Shown here: one piece after another, positions 1 through 5,476 of the stretch | Numbering within the stretch: the first letter of the stretch is position 1 | How the letters are laid out: the number at the start of each line of letters is the position of its first letter | DNA from: Proteobacteria bacterium UBA652 | GTDB lineage: Bacteria; Pseudomonadota; Gammaproteobacteria; Nitrosococcales; Methylophagaceae | Direction: 5' to 3' | Assembly (NCBI GenBank): GCA_002299915.1 | Contig: DBOG01000072.1 | Location: forward strand, 1-12,538 | DNA: 12,538 bases | The notes under the pieces: model-generated | Database searches by the model: none | What the model was told of the DNA's origin: nothing | What the model saw: the letters and a program-made list of their open reading frames with translations, nothing else | Position numbers and translations under genes: made by a program

Positions 1-2
1 GT

Positions 3-33
3 ATTCGTGGGGATACCTCAGACTCTGACCCTA
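3..33. repeat. Dispersed-repeat-like motif, copy A
   Basis: The 18-mer TTCGTGGGGATACCTCAG begins at position 4 and matches 16 of 18 bases of a second copy beginning at 253. It runs on into ACTCTGACCCTAATTATTG. Sequences of this style (GGGTCAGAGTCTG in the other orientation) are, from memory, common in gammaproteobacterial intergenic repeats and next to REP-associated transposase genes. That link is inference. What is seen directly is the repeat pair flanking a transposase remnant. Confidence 0.45.
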
Positions 34-50
34 ATTATTGCTAATTATTG
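31..50. repeat. 10-bp perfect tandem duplication
   Basis: CTAATTATTG occurs twice head to tail. It sits where the transposase-like reading frame on the minus strand ends and repeat motif A begins, so it may be a scar of the rearrangement that truncated the element. Confidence 0.6.
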
Positions 51-155
51 TGAAATTAAACTGGTTACCATCGCATTCAGACTCACTCTTCGTACTTTAT
101 GCATTGAGGGCGTGACATCCATCAATATTTGGTTCAAAATAGTGGTTACTTTCAT
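45..155 (-). pseudogene. IS4-type transposase N-terminal remnant (36 codons)
   Basis: On the minus strand an ATG at 155-153 opens a 36-codon frame that ends in TAA at 47-45. The peptide contains LNQILMDVTPSMHKVRR followed by SLNAMVTSLIS. It resembles the first ~35 residues of IS4-family transposases (pattern LNQ..L.....P.MHK.RR.SL.A...SL), an N-terminal helical region that precedes the catalytic DDE domain. Everything downstream, including the catalytic domain, is missing: the frame breaks into the CTAATTATTG duplication and repeat motif A. I infer a dead fragment of an insertion sequence. The family assignment rests on remembered pattern similarity over a short stretch, and it could be coincidental. 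An overlapping plus-strand frame (7-222) has no family resemblance and is ignored. Confidence 0.5.
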
Positions 156-250
156 GGCGTTTTCTGCTCTGCTATGTGTCGTAACTGATCAGATCGTTAA
201 ATGCTATGAAAGTTCCTTTTAATTTAACTTAGGCAATTGTTTTTATGTCT

Positions 251-290
251 ATTTCGTGGGGATTCGTCAGGGACAGGTCTTTATTTTTGC
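251..290. repeat. Dispersed-repeat-like motif, copy B
   Basis: Starting at 253, TTCGTGGGGATTCGTCAG matches copy A in 16 of 18 positions and in the same orientation. It is followed by GGACAGGTCTTTATTTTTGC, a tail different from that of copy A. The two copies lie about 250 bp apart around the transposase remnant. They look like ends or targets of related small mobile elements rather than gene sequence. Confidence 0.45.
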
Positions 291-296
291 ATTGTT

Positions 297-332
297 ATGA
301 TGCAGCGCTTCAAACTTGAAGCGCTGCATCAT
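297..332 (-). terminator. Perfect 17-bp hairpin downstream of dsbC
   Basis: ATGATGCAGCGCTTCAA (297-313) is exactly complementary to 316-332, giving a GC-rich stem with a tight centre. It begins 5 bp past the dsbC stop codon, where a terminator of the minus-strand unit is expected. Neither strand has the usual U-run after the stem, so it may act as an RNA-stabilising 3' structure or a Rho-assisted stop rather than a standard intrinsic terminator. Confidence 0.5.
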
Positions 333-337
333 ATGTC

Positions 338-1063
338 TTAACCCGCATCTAGCATTTGTTTGAGTTGTGCTGGTGGCACATAGCCAGGTACTAATTTACC
401 GCTTTCTAGGAAGATAGCAGGCGTTCCTGTCACACCAATACGTTGGCCTAATTCATATTGTGATTTTATGGGTGAGTCACATTTAGCTTCTGCAACTGCG
501 ACACCATTTTTAGCATCCGTTAGTGCTTTTAATTTATCATCTGAGCACCATACATTAACCGCAGACTTGTAAGAATCACCGCCAATACCCGAGCGAGGAT
601 AAAAAGCATAACGGATACGAATTCCGAGATCTTGATAGGCTTCTATTTGCTGGTGCATCTTACGGCAATAACCACAATCAATATCGGTGAACACGGTAAC
701 AGTATGTACTGTTTCTTTTGGTTCATAGGTGATGAATTCTTTTTCGTCCATGGCGGCTAAAGCTGTTTTACTGATAACTTCACGGCGTATATCCGTTAAA
801 TTTTCTCTAGTGGCAACAGAAATCATATCGCCTTGGAAAACATATTGTGCATCGGCCGAAATATAAGCCACTTCACCATTCATTAATATTTCATATAGGC
901 CGGTATTATCTAATTTTTTTGCTTCCGCTAAAACGATGCCCGAATCAGGCAGCAAAGCATCTAGTTTTGTTTGTAATTCTTTGGTTTGATCGCCTGCCGC
1001 TTGTGCTATGCCGAAACTTGCTACGAGTGCTACCATTAATCCTGTCATTATGTATTTTTTCAT
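338..1063 (-). CDS. dsbC: Thiol:disulfide interchange protein DsbC
   Basis: Periplasmic disulfide isomerase that reshuffles wrong disulfides in exported proteins and is normally kept reduced by DsbD. The 241-residue product starts with a signal peptide (KK, a hydrophobic stretch, then AQA-A near residues 20-23). An N-terminal dimerisation region (about 25-85) precedes a thioredoxin-fold domain (about 118-240). The active site is CGYC at 130-133, the second structural cysteine pair is C173/C195, and the cis-proline loop TGTP is at 212-215, as in E. coli DsbC. The ATG at 1063-1061 follows AGGAA at good spacing. That Shine-Dalgarno overlaps the TAG stop of yajQ, only 7 bp upstream, so the two genes are very likely translationally coupled. 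It is the last gene of the minus-strand series and is followed by a strong hairpin. Confidence 0.96.
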   Translation of the reverse strand: MKKYIMTGLMVALVASFGIAQAAGDQTKELQTKLDALLPDSGIVLAEAKKLDNTGLYEILMNGEVAYISADAQYVFQGDMISVATRENLTDIRREVISKTALAAMDEKEFITYEPKETVHTVTVFTDIDCGYCRKMHQQIEAYQDLGIRIRYAFYPRSGIGGDSYKSAVNVWCSDDKLKALTDAKNGVAVAEAKCDSPIKSQYELGQRIGVTGTPAIFLESGKLVPGYVPPAQLKQMLDAG

Positions 1064-1070
1064 TTTATTC

Positions 1071-1553
1071 CTAATCTCTGAAATTATTAAATTGCAATGC
1101 CATCTCTAAATCTTCACCACGCAATAATGCCATCACTTTCTGCAAATCATCGCGCTTTTTACCCGTTACCCGCATATTTTCACCTTGGATAGCGGTTTGT
1201 ACTTTTATTTTGCTGGTTTTAATCAGCGTGACGATTTTCTTCGCTAAATCGCGATCAATGCCTTCACGCGTGATGATGGTTTGTTTGACCATTTTACCAT
1301 CACCCACCGCATCTTTAATTTCGATGCATTTTACATCCAGCCCACGTTTCACCATTTTCATTCTTAGAATATCGGTTACTTGATCTAAATGAAATTCACT
1401 TTCTGCAAAAATAGTTAACGTCTTCTCTGACTGCTCAACCCGTGCGCCAGTTCCCTTTAAATCAAACCGCGTGGTTATTTCGCGGTTGACTTGGTCAACC
1501 GCGTTGGTTAATTCATGTTTATCTACTTCAGATACAATATCAAAGGCGGGCAT
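1071..1553 (-). CDS. yajQ: YajQ-family (DUF520) nucleotide-binding protein
   Basis: Small cytoplasmic protein of the YajQ/DUF520 family. Members bind nucleotides, and in some bacteria (Xanthomonas, Pseudomonas) cyclic di-GMP, linking them to virulence-type regulation; its role here is not shown by sequence. The 160-residue product is full length. It opens with the hallmark MPAFDIVSEVD, has the central KKIV..IK.SK.KVQ..IQG block (about 105-124), then RVTGK.RDDLQ.VMALLR (128-145), and ends in FNNFRD. The ATG shares one base with the TAA of the upstream B-box gene (TAATG), with AAAGGAAAAG as ribosome binding site inside that gene's end. Its own stop overlaps the ribosome binding site of dsbC, so three genes form a tightly coupled translation unit. 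Confidence 0.95.
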   Translation of the reverse strand: MPAFDIVSEVDKHELTNAVDQVNREITTRFDLKGTGARVEQSEKTLTIFAESEFHLDQVTDILRMKMVKRGLDVKCIEIKDAVGDGKMVKQTIITREGIDRDLAKKIVTLIKTSKIKVQTAIQGENMRVTGKKRDDLQKVMALLRGEDLEMALQFNNFRD

Positions 1554-1930
1554 TAGTCTTTTCCTTTAATAGGTTTTGTTTTACTAAAAAGCTGTTTATT
1601 TTTTATATAAATGATAATCGCAAAAACAATAAAGCCTATGCCGATTATAAAAGAGAAATCTGTTATTCCCCTTGCTATAAAACCATCTACTGCGAAAACA
1701 AGCCCCATAAATGCAAAAAAGATCGGCGTAATCCATAGGTTTTTCGGTACGGCATCATATACTTCGGCATTTTTCTCAATCAGTGCATTATAGGTTTCCA
1801 CCAAATTTTCATGCTTGCCTTTACACGCAAGGCCATAACCTAGATCAGATGCACAATCTGAACAGAGACCTTTACTACAGGCTCTACATGAACCAACAGC
1901 TTCTTTATCCTGATGCTTAAAACAACGCAT
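1553..1930 (-). CDS. B-box zinc-finger, two-helix membrane protein of unknown function
   Basis: 125-residue protein. The N-terminal ~40 residues hold regularly spaced Cys/His: C3, H6, C15, C18, C23, C26, C36 and H40. This is the cross-brace B-box-type pattern binding two zinc ions, with the bacterial signature SKGLCSDCASDLG. After a short charged linker come two hydrophobic stretches, about 66-85 and 92-109, ending in a Lys-rich tail, so a small membrane protein with a zinc domain on the cytoplasmic side is likely. Proteins with this plan occur in many proteobacteria without a known role. Prokaryotic B-boxes are not evidence of ubiquitin ligation. It is preceded by GAGATGG as a weak ribosome binding site and lies 42 bp after xerD. 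Its TAA overlaps the yajQ ATG. Confidence 0.85.
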   Translation of the reverse strand: MRCFKHQDKEAVGSCRACSKGLCSDCASDLGYGLACKGKHENLVETYNALIEKNAEVYDAVPKNLWITPIFFAFMGLVFAVDGFIARGITDFSFIIGIGFIVFAIIIYIKNKQLFSKTKPIKGKD

Positions 1931-1972
1931 TATTACACCATCTCAGCTTATTCAAAGAATCGTTATTCTACC

Positions 1973-2878
1973 CTATCCTCTCGGATGATGCTCGGCATGC
2001 AATGATTTTAATCGTGCTTTCGCTACATGGGTATAAATTTGGGTGGTGGATAAGTCTGAATGGCCTAATAATAGCTGCACCACGCGTAAATCTGCACCGT
2101 GATTAATCAGGTGGGTGGCAAAAGCATGACGGAGTGTGTGGGGTGATAAATGTTTTTCTATGCCTGCTTGCTGGGCATAGCGTTTAATAATATGCCAGAA
2201 AGCTTGCCGCGTCATTGCCTTACCGCGACGCGTGGGGAATAAATCCTCACTGACAAAGCCTTTTAATAATTCGGGGCGTGATTCAATCATATACCGCTGG
2301 ATCCAGTCTAAGGCTTCTTCTCCTAGTGGCACCAAACGCTCTTTATTGCCCTTGCCCACTAGGCGCACTAAACCTTGCCGTGGATTCACTTGTTCTAGGG
2401 TTAAAGACACTAATTCGGAGACACGTAGGCCTGTGGCATATAACACCTCAAGCATGGTGCGATCACGCAAGCCTAGCATGTGCAAATCATCTGGCTGTTC
2501 AAGTAAACTATCAATATCTGCTTCCGTTAATACATCTGGAATGCCTTTGTGTTGCTTAGGCAGGGCAATATCGGCCGTGGGATCTGATTCTCGCACCTCC
2601 TCTCGGCATAAATAGCGATAAAAACGTCGGAAGCTAGAGAGTAGGCGAGCATCGCTGCTGACTTTATGGCCTGCTGCCATCCGTTTACGTTGATAGCCTA
2701 AAATATCTTCACGGGTGGCGGCAGATAAATCTCGCTCAGCCGCTGCCTGCAACCAGTCTGCAAAACCAGATAAATCACGCCGATAGGCTGAAATAGTATT
2801 ATCACTCAATCCCGATTCTAGCCACAGAGAATCTAAAAACAATTGCAGATAATGGCTGTCTGACTTAGCTTGATTCAT
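1973..2878 (-). CDS. xerD: Tyrosine recombinase XerD
   Basis: Site-specific recombinase that acts with XerC at dif, under FtsK control, to resolve chromosome dimers before division. The 301 residues (E. coli 298) comprise an N-terminal SAM-like core-binding domain (about 8-95) and a C-terminal catalytic domain. The full catalytic set is visible: R152 in ATGLRVSEL, K176 in VGKGNKERLVPL, H247 and R250 in SPHTLRHAFATH, H273 in LGHSDLSTTQ, and nucleophile Y282 in IYTHV. The ending (HAEHHPRG) is also XerD-like, which separates it from XerC and integron or phage integrases. The ATG overlaps the last 14 bp of ogt and has no clear Shine-Dalgarno, so translation probably depends on coupling to ogt. 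Confidence 0.96.
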   Translation of the reverse strand: MNQAKSDSHYLQLFLDSLWLESGLSDNTISAYRRDLSGFADWLQAAAERDLSAATREDILGYQRKRMAAGHKVSSDARLLSSFRRFYRYLCREEVRESDPTADIALPKQHKGIPDVLTEADIDSLLEQPDDLHMLGLRDRTMLEVLYATGLRVSELVSLTLEQVNPRQGLVRLVGKGNKERLVPLGEEALDWIQRYMIESRPELLKGFVSEDLFPTRRGKAMTRQAFWHIIKRYAQQAGIEKHLSPHTLRHAFATHLINHGADLRVVQLLLGHSDLSTTQIYTHVAKARLKSLHAEHHPRG

Positions 2879-3326
2879 GAGTCAACAACCATTCTTTTAC
2901 CTCACATTCAAACCCGTCTATTTTACCGGCATAGCCACCCAGCCCATTCGCTGCCACTACCCGATGGCAAGGCACAATAATCGGTGTTGGGTTGCACCGG
3001 CAGGCATTGGCAACCGCGCGAGGCGAAGTGTTTAACTGCTTTGCAATTTCGCCATATGTTTGCGTCTCACCTACGGAAATATTCCTTAATTGTTGCCAAA
3101 CCTTGCGTTGAAAACGGGTGCCTTGTTGTAGCAGTGGAAATGCGAGCGGGCTATTCTTATCTGAAAAATAAGCGTGTAAGTCTTGCGCCACTTTTTGTGC
3201 AAAGTCGCCCACTATTTTTGTTGGTTTGTGTGCTGGCAGTGAAATAAGTTGCATCACTTGCATTTCATCGAGTGTAATTTCCACTGCGCCATAAGGGGCG
3301 TTTATTACGATTGTTTGTATTATCAT
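2865..3326 (-). CDS. ogt: Methylated-DNA--protein-cysteine methyltransferase
   Basis: Suicide repair protein that transfers the alkyl group from O6-alkylguanine (or O4-alkylthymine) in DNA to its own cysteine. At 153 residues it is of Ogt type and lacks the Ada regulatory domain. The active site is PCHRVV with nucleophile C120. The DNA-binding helix carries SPRAVANACRCNP (101-113), with the base-flipping arginine at R103, and GLGGYAG follows at 128-134. The N-terminal half (1-65) is less conserved, as usual. The ATG lies 12 bp past the rplS terminator, so ogt needs read-through or its own promoter; I see no strong promoter in that short gap. Its end overlaps xerD. ogt and ada-type C-terminal names are both used for such proteins; ogt fits the length best. 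Confidence 0.93.
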   Translation of the reverse strand: MIIQTIVINAPYGAVEITLDEMQVMQLISLPAHKPTKIVGDFAQKVAQDLHAYFSDKNSPLAFPLLQQGTRFQRKVWQQLRNISVGETQTYGEIAKQLNTSPRAVANACRCNPTPIIVPCHRVVAANGLGGYAGKIDGFECEVKEWLLTHESS

Positions 3327-3337
3327 CTACCAGCCAC

Positions 3338-3370
3338 AAAAAAGGGTACGATGTTACCATCATACCCTTT
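3338..3370 (-). terminator. Intrinsic terminator of the rpsP-rimM-trmD-rplS operon
   Basis: On the minus strand AAAGGGTATGATG pairs with CATCGTACCCTTT (13-bp stem, one mismatch) around a GTAA loop. The right arm runs straight into six T residues. This is a classic Rho-independent terminator placed about 35 bp after the rplS stop and just before ogt. Confidence 0.88.
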
Positions 3371-3380
3371 CTATTAAACC

Positions 3381-3401
3381 CACTGCATAAGTGATGCAGT
3401 G
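3381..3401 (-). other. Second hairpin in the rplS 3' end
   Basis: CACTGCAT (3381-3388) and ATGCAGTG (3394-3401) form a perfect 8-bp stem with a 5-nt loop. It lies between the rplS stop and the terminator, so the transcript would end in two hairpins in tandem. There is no U-run of its own. It may protect the 3' end from nucleases. Confidence 0.6.
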
Positions 3402-3405
3402 AAAT

Positions 3406-3747
3406 TTATAGTTTTTCTTTAATACGCGCTGCTTTACCCGTTAAATCACGTAAGTAGTATAGTTTCGCACGGCGTACATCACCCCGACGTTTTACTTCAA
3501 TGCTCGCAATCGCGTGGCTGTGTGTTTGGAAAACACGCTCAACACCTTCACCATTTGAAATTTTACGCACAGTGAACGCAGAATTTAAGCCGCGATTACG
3601 GACCGCAATCACGACACCTTCAAATGCCTGCTCACGCTCACGGTCACCCTCTTTAATTTTTACTTGGACAACAACCGTATCGCCTGGTGCAAAATCAGGG
3701 ATATCTTTCAGTTGTTCCGCTTCTAATGCATCAATAATATTACTCAT
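3406..3747 (-). CDS. rplS: 50S ribosomal protein L19
   Basis: L19 lies at the 30S-50S interface and forms an intersubunit bridge with 16S rRNA. The 113-residue product is full length and matches bacterial L19 throughout: MSNIIDALEAEQ at the start, PGDTVVVQVKIKEG (about 21-34), AFEGVVIAVRNRGLNSAFTVRK (41-62), GEGVERVFQTHS (66-77), VKRRGDVRRAKLYYLRD (84-100), and a basic end KAARIKEKL. The ATG is preceded by GGAG. It lies 20 bp after trmD and is the last gene of the classic rpsP-rimM-trmD-rplS operon, followed by two hairpins, the second with a U-run. Confidence 0.98.
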   Translation of the reverse strand: MSNIIDALEAEQLKDIPDFAPGDTVVVQVKIKEGDREREQAFEGVVIAVRNRGLNSAFTVRKISNGEGVERVFQTHSHAIASIEVKRRGDVRRAKLYYLRDLTGKAARIKEKL

Positions 3748-3767
3748 TACCTACTCCGCTCTTAATT

Positions 3768-4523
3768 CTAAATAATTTCTAAATCTTGCTGATATTCAGC
3801 CATAAATTGTTCTAATAATGCGTTCTGCTCATCTGTCAGTGTTGCCACTGCCAGTAAATCAGGCCGCCTTAACCATGTTCTACCTAATGCTTCTTTAAGG
3901 CGCCACACACGTATCGCCTCATGATCACCACTTAACAATACACTGGGTACTGCCTGCGATGCCAATTCTTCTGGTCGCGTATAGTGCGGATGGTCTAGCA
4001 AGCCTTCCACAAAGGAATCTTCTTGCGCTGACGCATCATCACCTAACACTCCGGGCAATAACCTCGCAATACCATCGATCATCACCATGGCCGCAAGCTC
4101 TCCCCCACTGAGAACATAGTCACCTACTGACCATTCCTCATCAATCTCTTGTTCAATCAGGCGCTCATCAACCCCTTCATAACGCCCTGCCACCAAAATC
4201 ATTTTCTCTCGGTTGGCCAAGGTGCTTAATCCATCCTGATCAAGCTTTCTACCTTGTGGCGACAAATAGATAACCTTCGTATCTGCCCCTAATATTTCTT
4301 TTGCCTGCTTAATCGCTGCCTGCAATGGTTCAACTTTCATCACCATACCCGGGCCGCCACCATAAGGCCGATCATCGACTGTTTGATGTCTATCCTGCGT
4401 AAACGCTCGTGGATTCCAGTATTGCAATGACAATAAATCATTGCTTACTGCTCGCCCCGTAACGCCATACTCCGTTATTGCATCGAACATGTCCGGAAAT
4501 AGTGTGATAACACCGAATTTCAC
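3768..4523 (-). CDS. trmD: tRNA (guanine-N1)-methyltransferase TrmD (GTG start)
   Basis: Makes m1G37 next to the anticodon in tRNAs reading CNN and some other codons, using S-adenosylmethionine and preventing +1 frameshifts. The 251-residue SPOUT enzyme has its trefoil-knot SAM site in RYEGVDER (114-121) and SVGDYVLSGGE (132-142). R154 and D169 sit at the E. coli catalytic positions, and the product-loop region DHPHYTRPE (177-185) is intact. The start codon is GTG at 4523-4521; the next residues KFGVITLFPDMF align with the E. coli N-terminus, so this start is preferred. Only 2 bp separate it from the rimM stop and no good Shine-Dalgarno is visible, implying coupling to rimM. Confidence 0.97.
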   Translation of the reverse strand: MKFGVITLFPDMFDAITEYGVTGRAVSNDLLSLQYWNPRAFTQDRHQTVDDRPYGGGPGMVMKVEPLQAAIKQAKEILGADTKVIYLSPQGRKLDQDGLSTLANREKMILVAGRYEGVDERLIEQEIDEEWSVGDYVLSGGELAAMVMIDGIARLLPGVLGDDASAQEDSFVEGLLDHPHYTRPEELASQAVPSVLLSGDHEAIRVWRLKEALGRTWLRRPDLLAVATLTDEQNALLEQFMAEYQQDLEII

Positions 4524-4525
4524 GA

Positions 4526-5071
4526 TTAGTAATCACTATCCCAATCGACTCGAATCAGCTGCGCATCCAAATCAACATTTTTAACAATTTCATCTAATAC
4601 AAAAGGAATTAACCGTTCTACCGATTCTTTTCCTTGCTTTGCCTTCACCACCAGCACATCATTTGCGCCGGTTTCTAGCAATTCAATCACCTCGCCAAAT
4701 TCCTCATCCTGTAAATTTACAACAGATAAGCCGATTAAGCTAGACCAATAATATTCATCTTTTCCAGTTGGTTTTAACTGCTTTCGCTGTATAGCCAACT
4801 CAGTGCCAACTTGGCTCAGTGCGAGATCACGGTCAGTAATCCCCTCTAAAGCTAACACCACACTTTTACCCTGTTTCTTGCCACCCGTTATTTTTGCTTC
4901 GATCCACTGGCCTTTCTTTTTCAAGAATAAAGGCGAATATTCTAATATGCGCTGTCTTGGTTCGGTAAATGAAAATATTTTCACCCAACCCTTAACCCCA
5001 AACACACCCTCTATTTTACCAACAAGAATAAATTCTTCGTCTCTTGATTCAGGTATGTTTGTCGCGCTCAT
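4526..5071 (-). CDS. rimM: Ribosome maturation factor RimM
   Basis: Assembly factor that binds S19 and the 3' domain of 16S rRNA during late 30S maturation. The 181 residues contain an N-terminal RimM barrel (about 14-97, with LVGKIEGVFGVKGWVKIFSFT and DRDLA.S.VG.E) and a C-terminal PRC barrel (about 104-178, starting at EYYWSSLIGLSV, with ETGANDVLVVKA and ERLIPFV). It ends in IRVDWDSDY, as in E. coli RimM. The ATG at 5071 is preceded by only a weak GGGAA about 11 bp away. It is 66 bp from rpsP, a spacer containing an 18-bp tandem repeat. Its TAA is 2 bp from the trmD GTG. Confidence 0.96.
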   Translation of the reverse strand: MSATNIPESRDEEFILVGKIEGVFGVKGWVKIFSFTEPRQRILEYSPLFLKKKGQWIEAKITGGKKQGKSVVLALEGITDRDLALSQVGTELAIQRKQLKPTGKDEYYWSSLIGLSVVNLQDEEFGEVIELLETGANDVLVVKAKQGKESVERLIPFVLDEIVKNVDLDAQLIRVDWDSDY

Positions 5072-5100
5072 TGCTAACGGGTTCCCACACAGTTTAATAA

Positions 5101-5136
5101 ATCCACATGATTTAATATATCCGCATGATTTAATAT
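5101..5136. repeat. 18-bp tandem repeat, two copies, in the rpsP-rimM spacer
   Basis: ATCCACATGATTTAATAT (5101-5118) is followed directly by ATCCGCATGATTTAATAT (5119-5136), one mismatch in 18. A degenerate fragment (AGTTTAATAA, 5091-5100) just outside suggests an older partial copy. The array starts next to the rpsP stop codon (5138-5140) and lies in the transcribed spacer before rimM. Confidence 0.85.
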
Positions 5137-5137
5137 A

Positions 5138-5383
5138 TTAGGCGACAGCAACCTGTGTTAATAATTTCGCAACACGCTCTGAAGGTTGTGCGCCTTGGCC
5201 AACCCAATAAGAGACACGCTCTAGGTCGATACGCAATCCTTCTTCCCCACCCGTTGCACGAGGGTTAAAGAACCCAATGCGTTCGATGCAACGACCATTC
5301 CGCGCGCTACGCGAATCCGTTACCACAACTGTATAAAAAGGACGCTTTTTCGCGCCGCCACGTGCTAATCTAATTTTAACCAT
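5138..5383 (-). CDS. rpsP: 30S ribosomal protein S16
   Basis: S16 binds 16S rRNA early in 30S assembly and stabilises the platform/body. The 81-residue product is the usual bacterial length. It shows MVKIRLARGGAKKRPFYTVVV (1-21), DSRSARNGRCIERIGFFNP (23-41) and a C-terminal part with the typical W.GQGAQPSERVAKLL (60-75). The ATG at 5383-5381 has GGAA upstream. It is the first gene of rpsP-rimM-trmD-rplS. In many gammaproteobacteria ffh lies just upstream; here cmoB occupies that place and a convincing promoter lies in the 93-bp gap. Confidence 0.98.
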   Translation of the reverse strand: MVKIRLARGGAKKRPFYTVVVTDSRSARNGRCIERIGFFNPRATGGEEGLRIDLERVSYWVGQGAQPSERVAKLLTQVAVA

Positions 5384-5422
5384 TACTTATGTTCCGTAAA
5401 AAATCTAGATGAAAACCAACAC

Positions 5423-5450
5423 ATTCTACGCGCTTATTGCCCGTTTGCAA
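5423..5450 (-). promoter_or_regulatory. Sigma70-type promoter for the rpsP operon
   Basis: Reading the minus strand, a -35 box TTGCAA (5450-5445) and a -10 box TAGAAT (5428-5423) are separated by 16 bp. The predicted start near 5416 leaves a leader of about 30 nt before rpsP. An AT-rich palindrome lies directly upstream and may serve as an UP element. Confidence 0.6.
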
Positions 5451-5466
5451 AGCTAAATTTAGCTTT
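5449..5466. promoter_or_regulatory. Perfect 18-bp AT-rich palindrome upstream of the rpsP promoter
   Basis: AAAGCTAAATTTAGCTTT is its own reverse complement. It overlaps the first two bases of the -35 box and lies 10 bp past the cmoB stop. It could be an UP element for a ribosomal-protein promoter, a regulator site, or a weak 3' hairpin for cmoB; on the minus strand no U-run follows. Confidence 0.45.
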
Positions 5467-5476
5467 ATTTTTACAC

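Noticed and set aside
7..222. Plus-strand 71-codon frame at the left edge
   Set aside because: It starts with GTG inside a repeat motif, has no ribosome binding site and no family resemblance, and lies opposite the transposase-like minus-strand frame.
5449..5466. Intrinsic terminator for cmoB
   Set aside because: The palindrome is AT-rich and no U-run follows it on the minus strand; its position at the -35 box fits a promoter element better.
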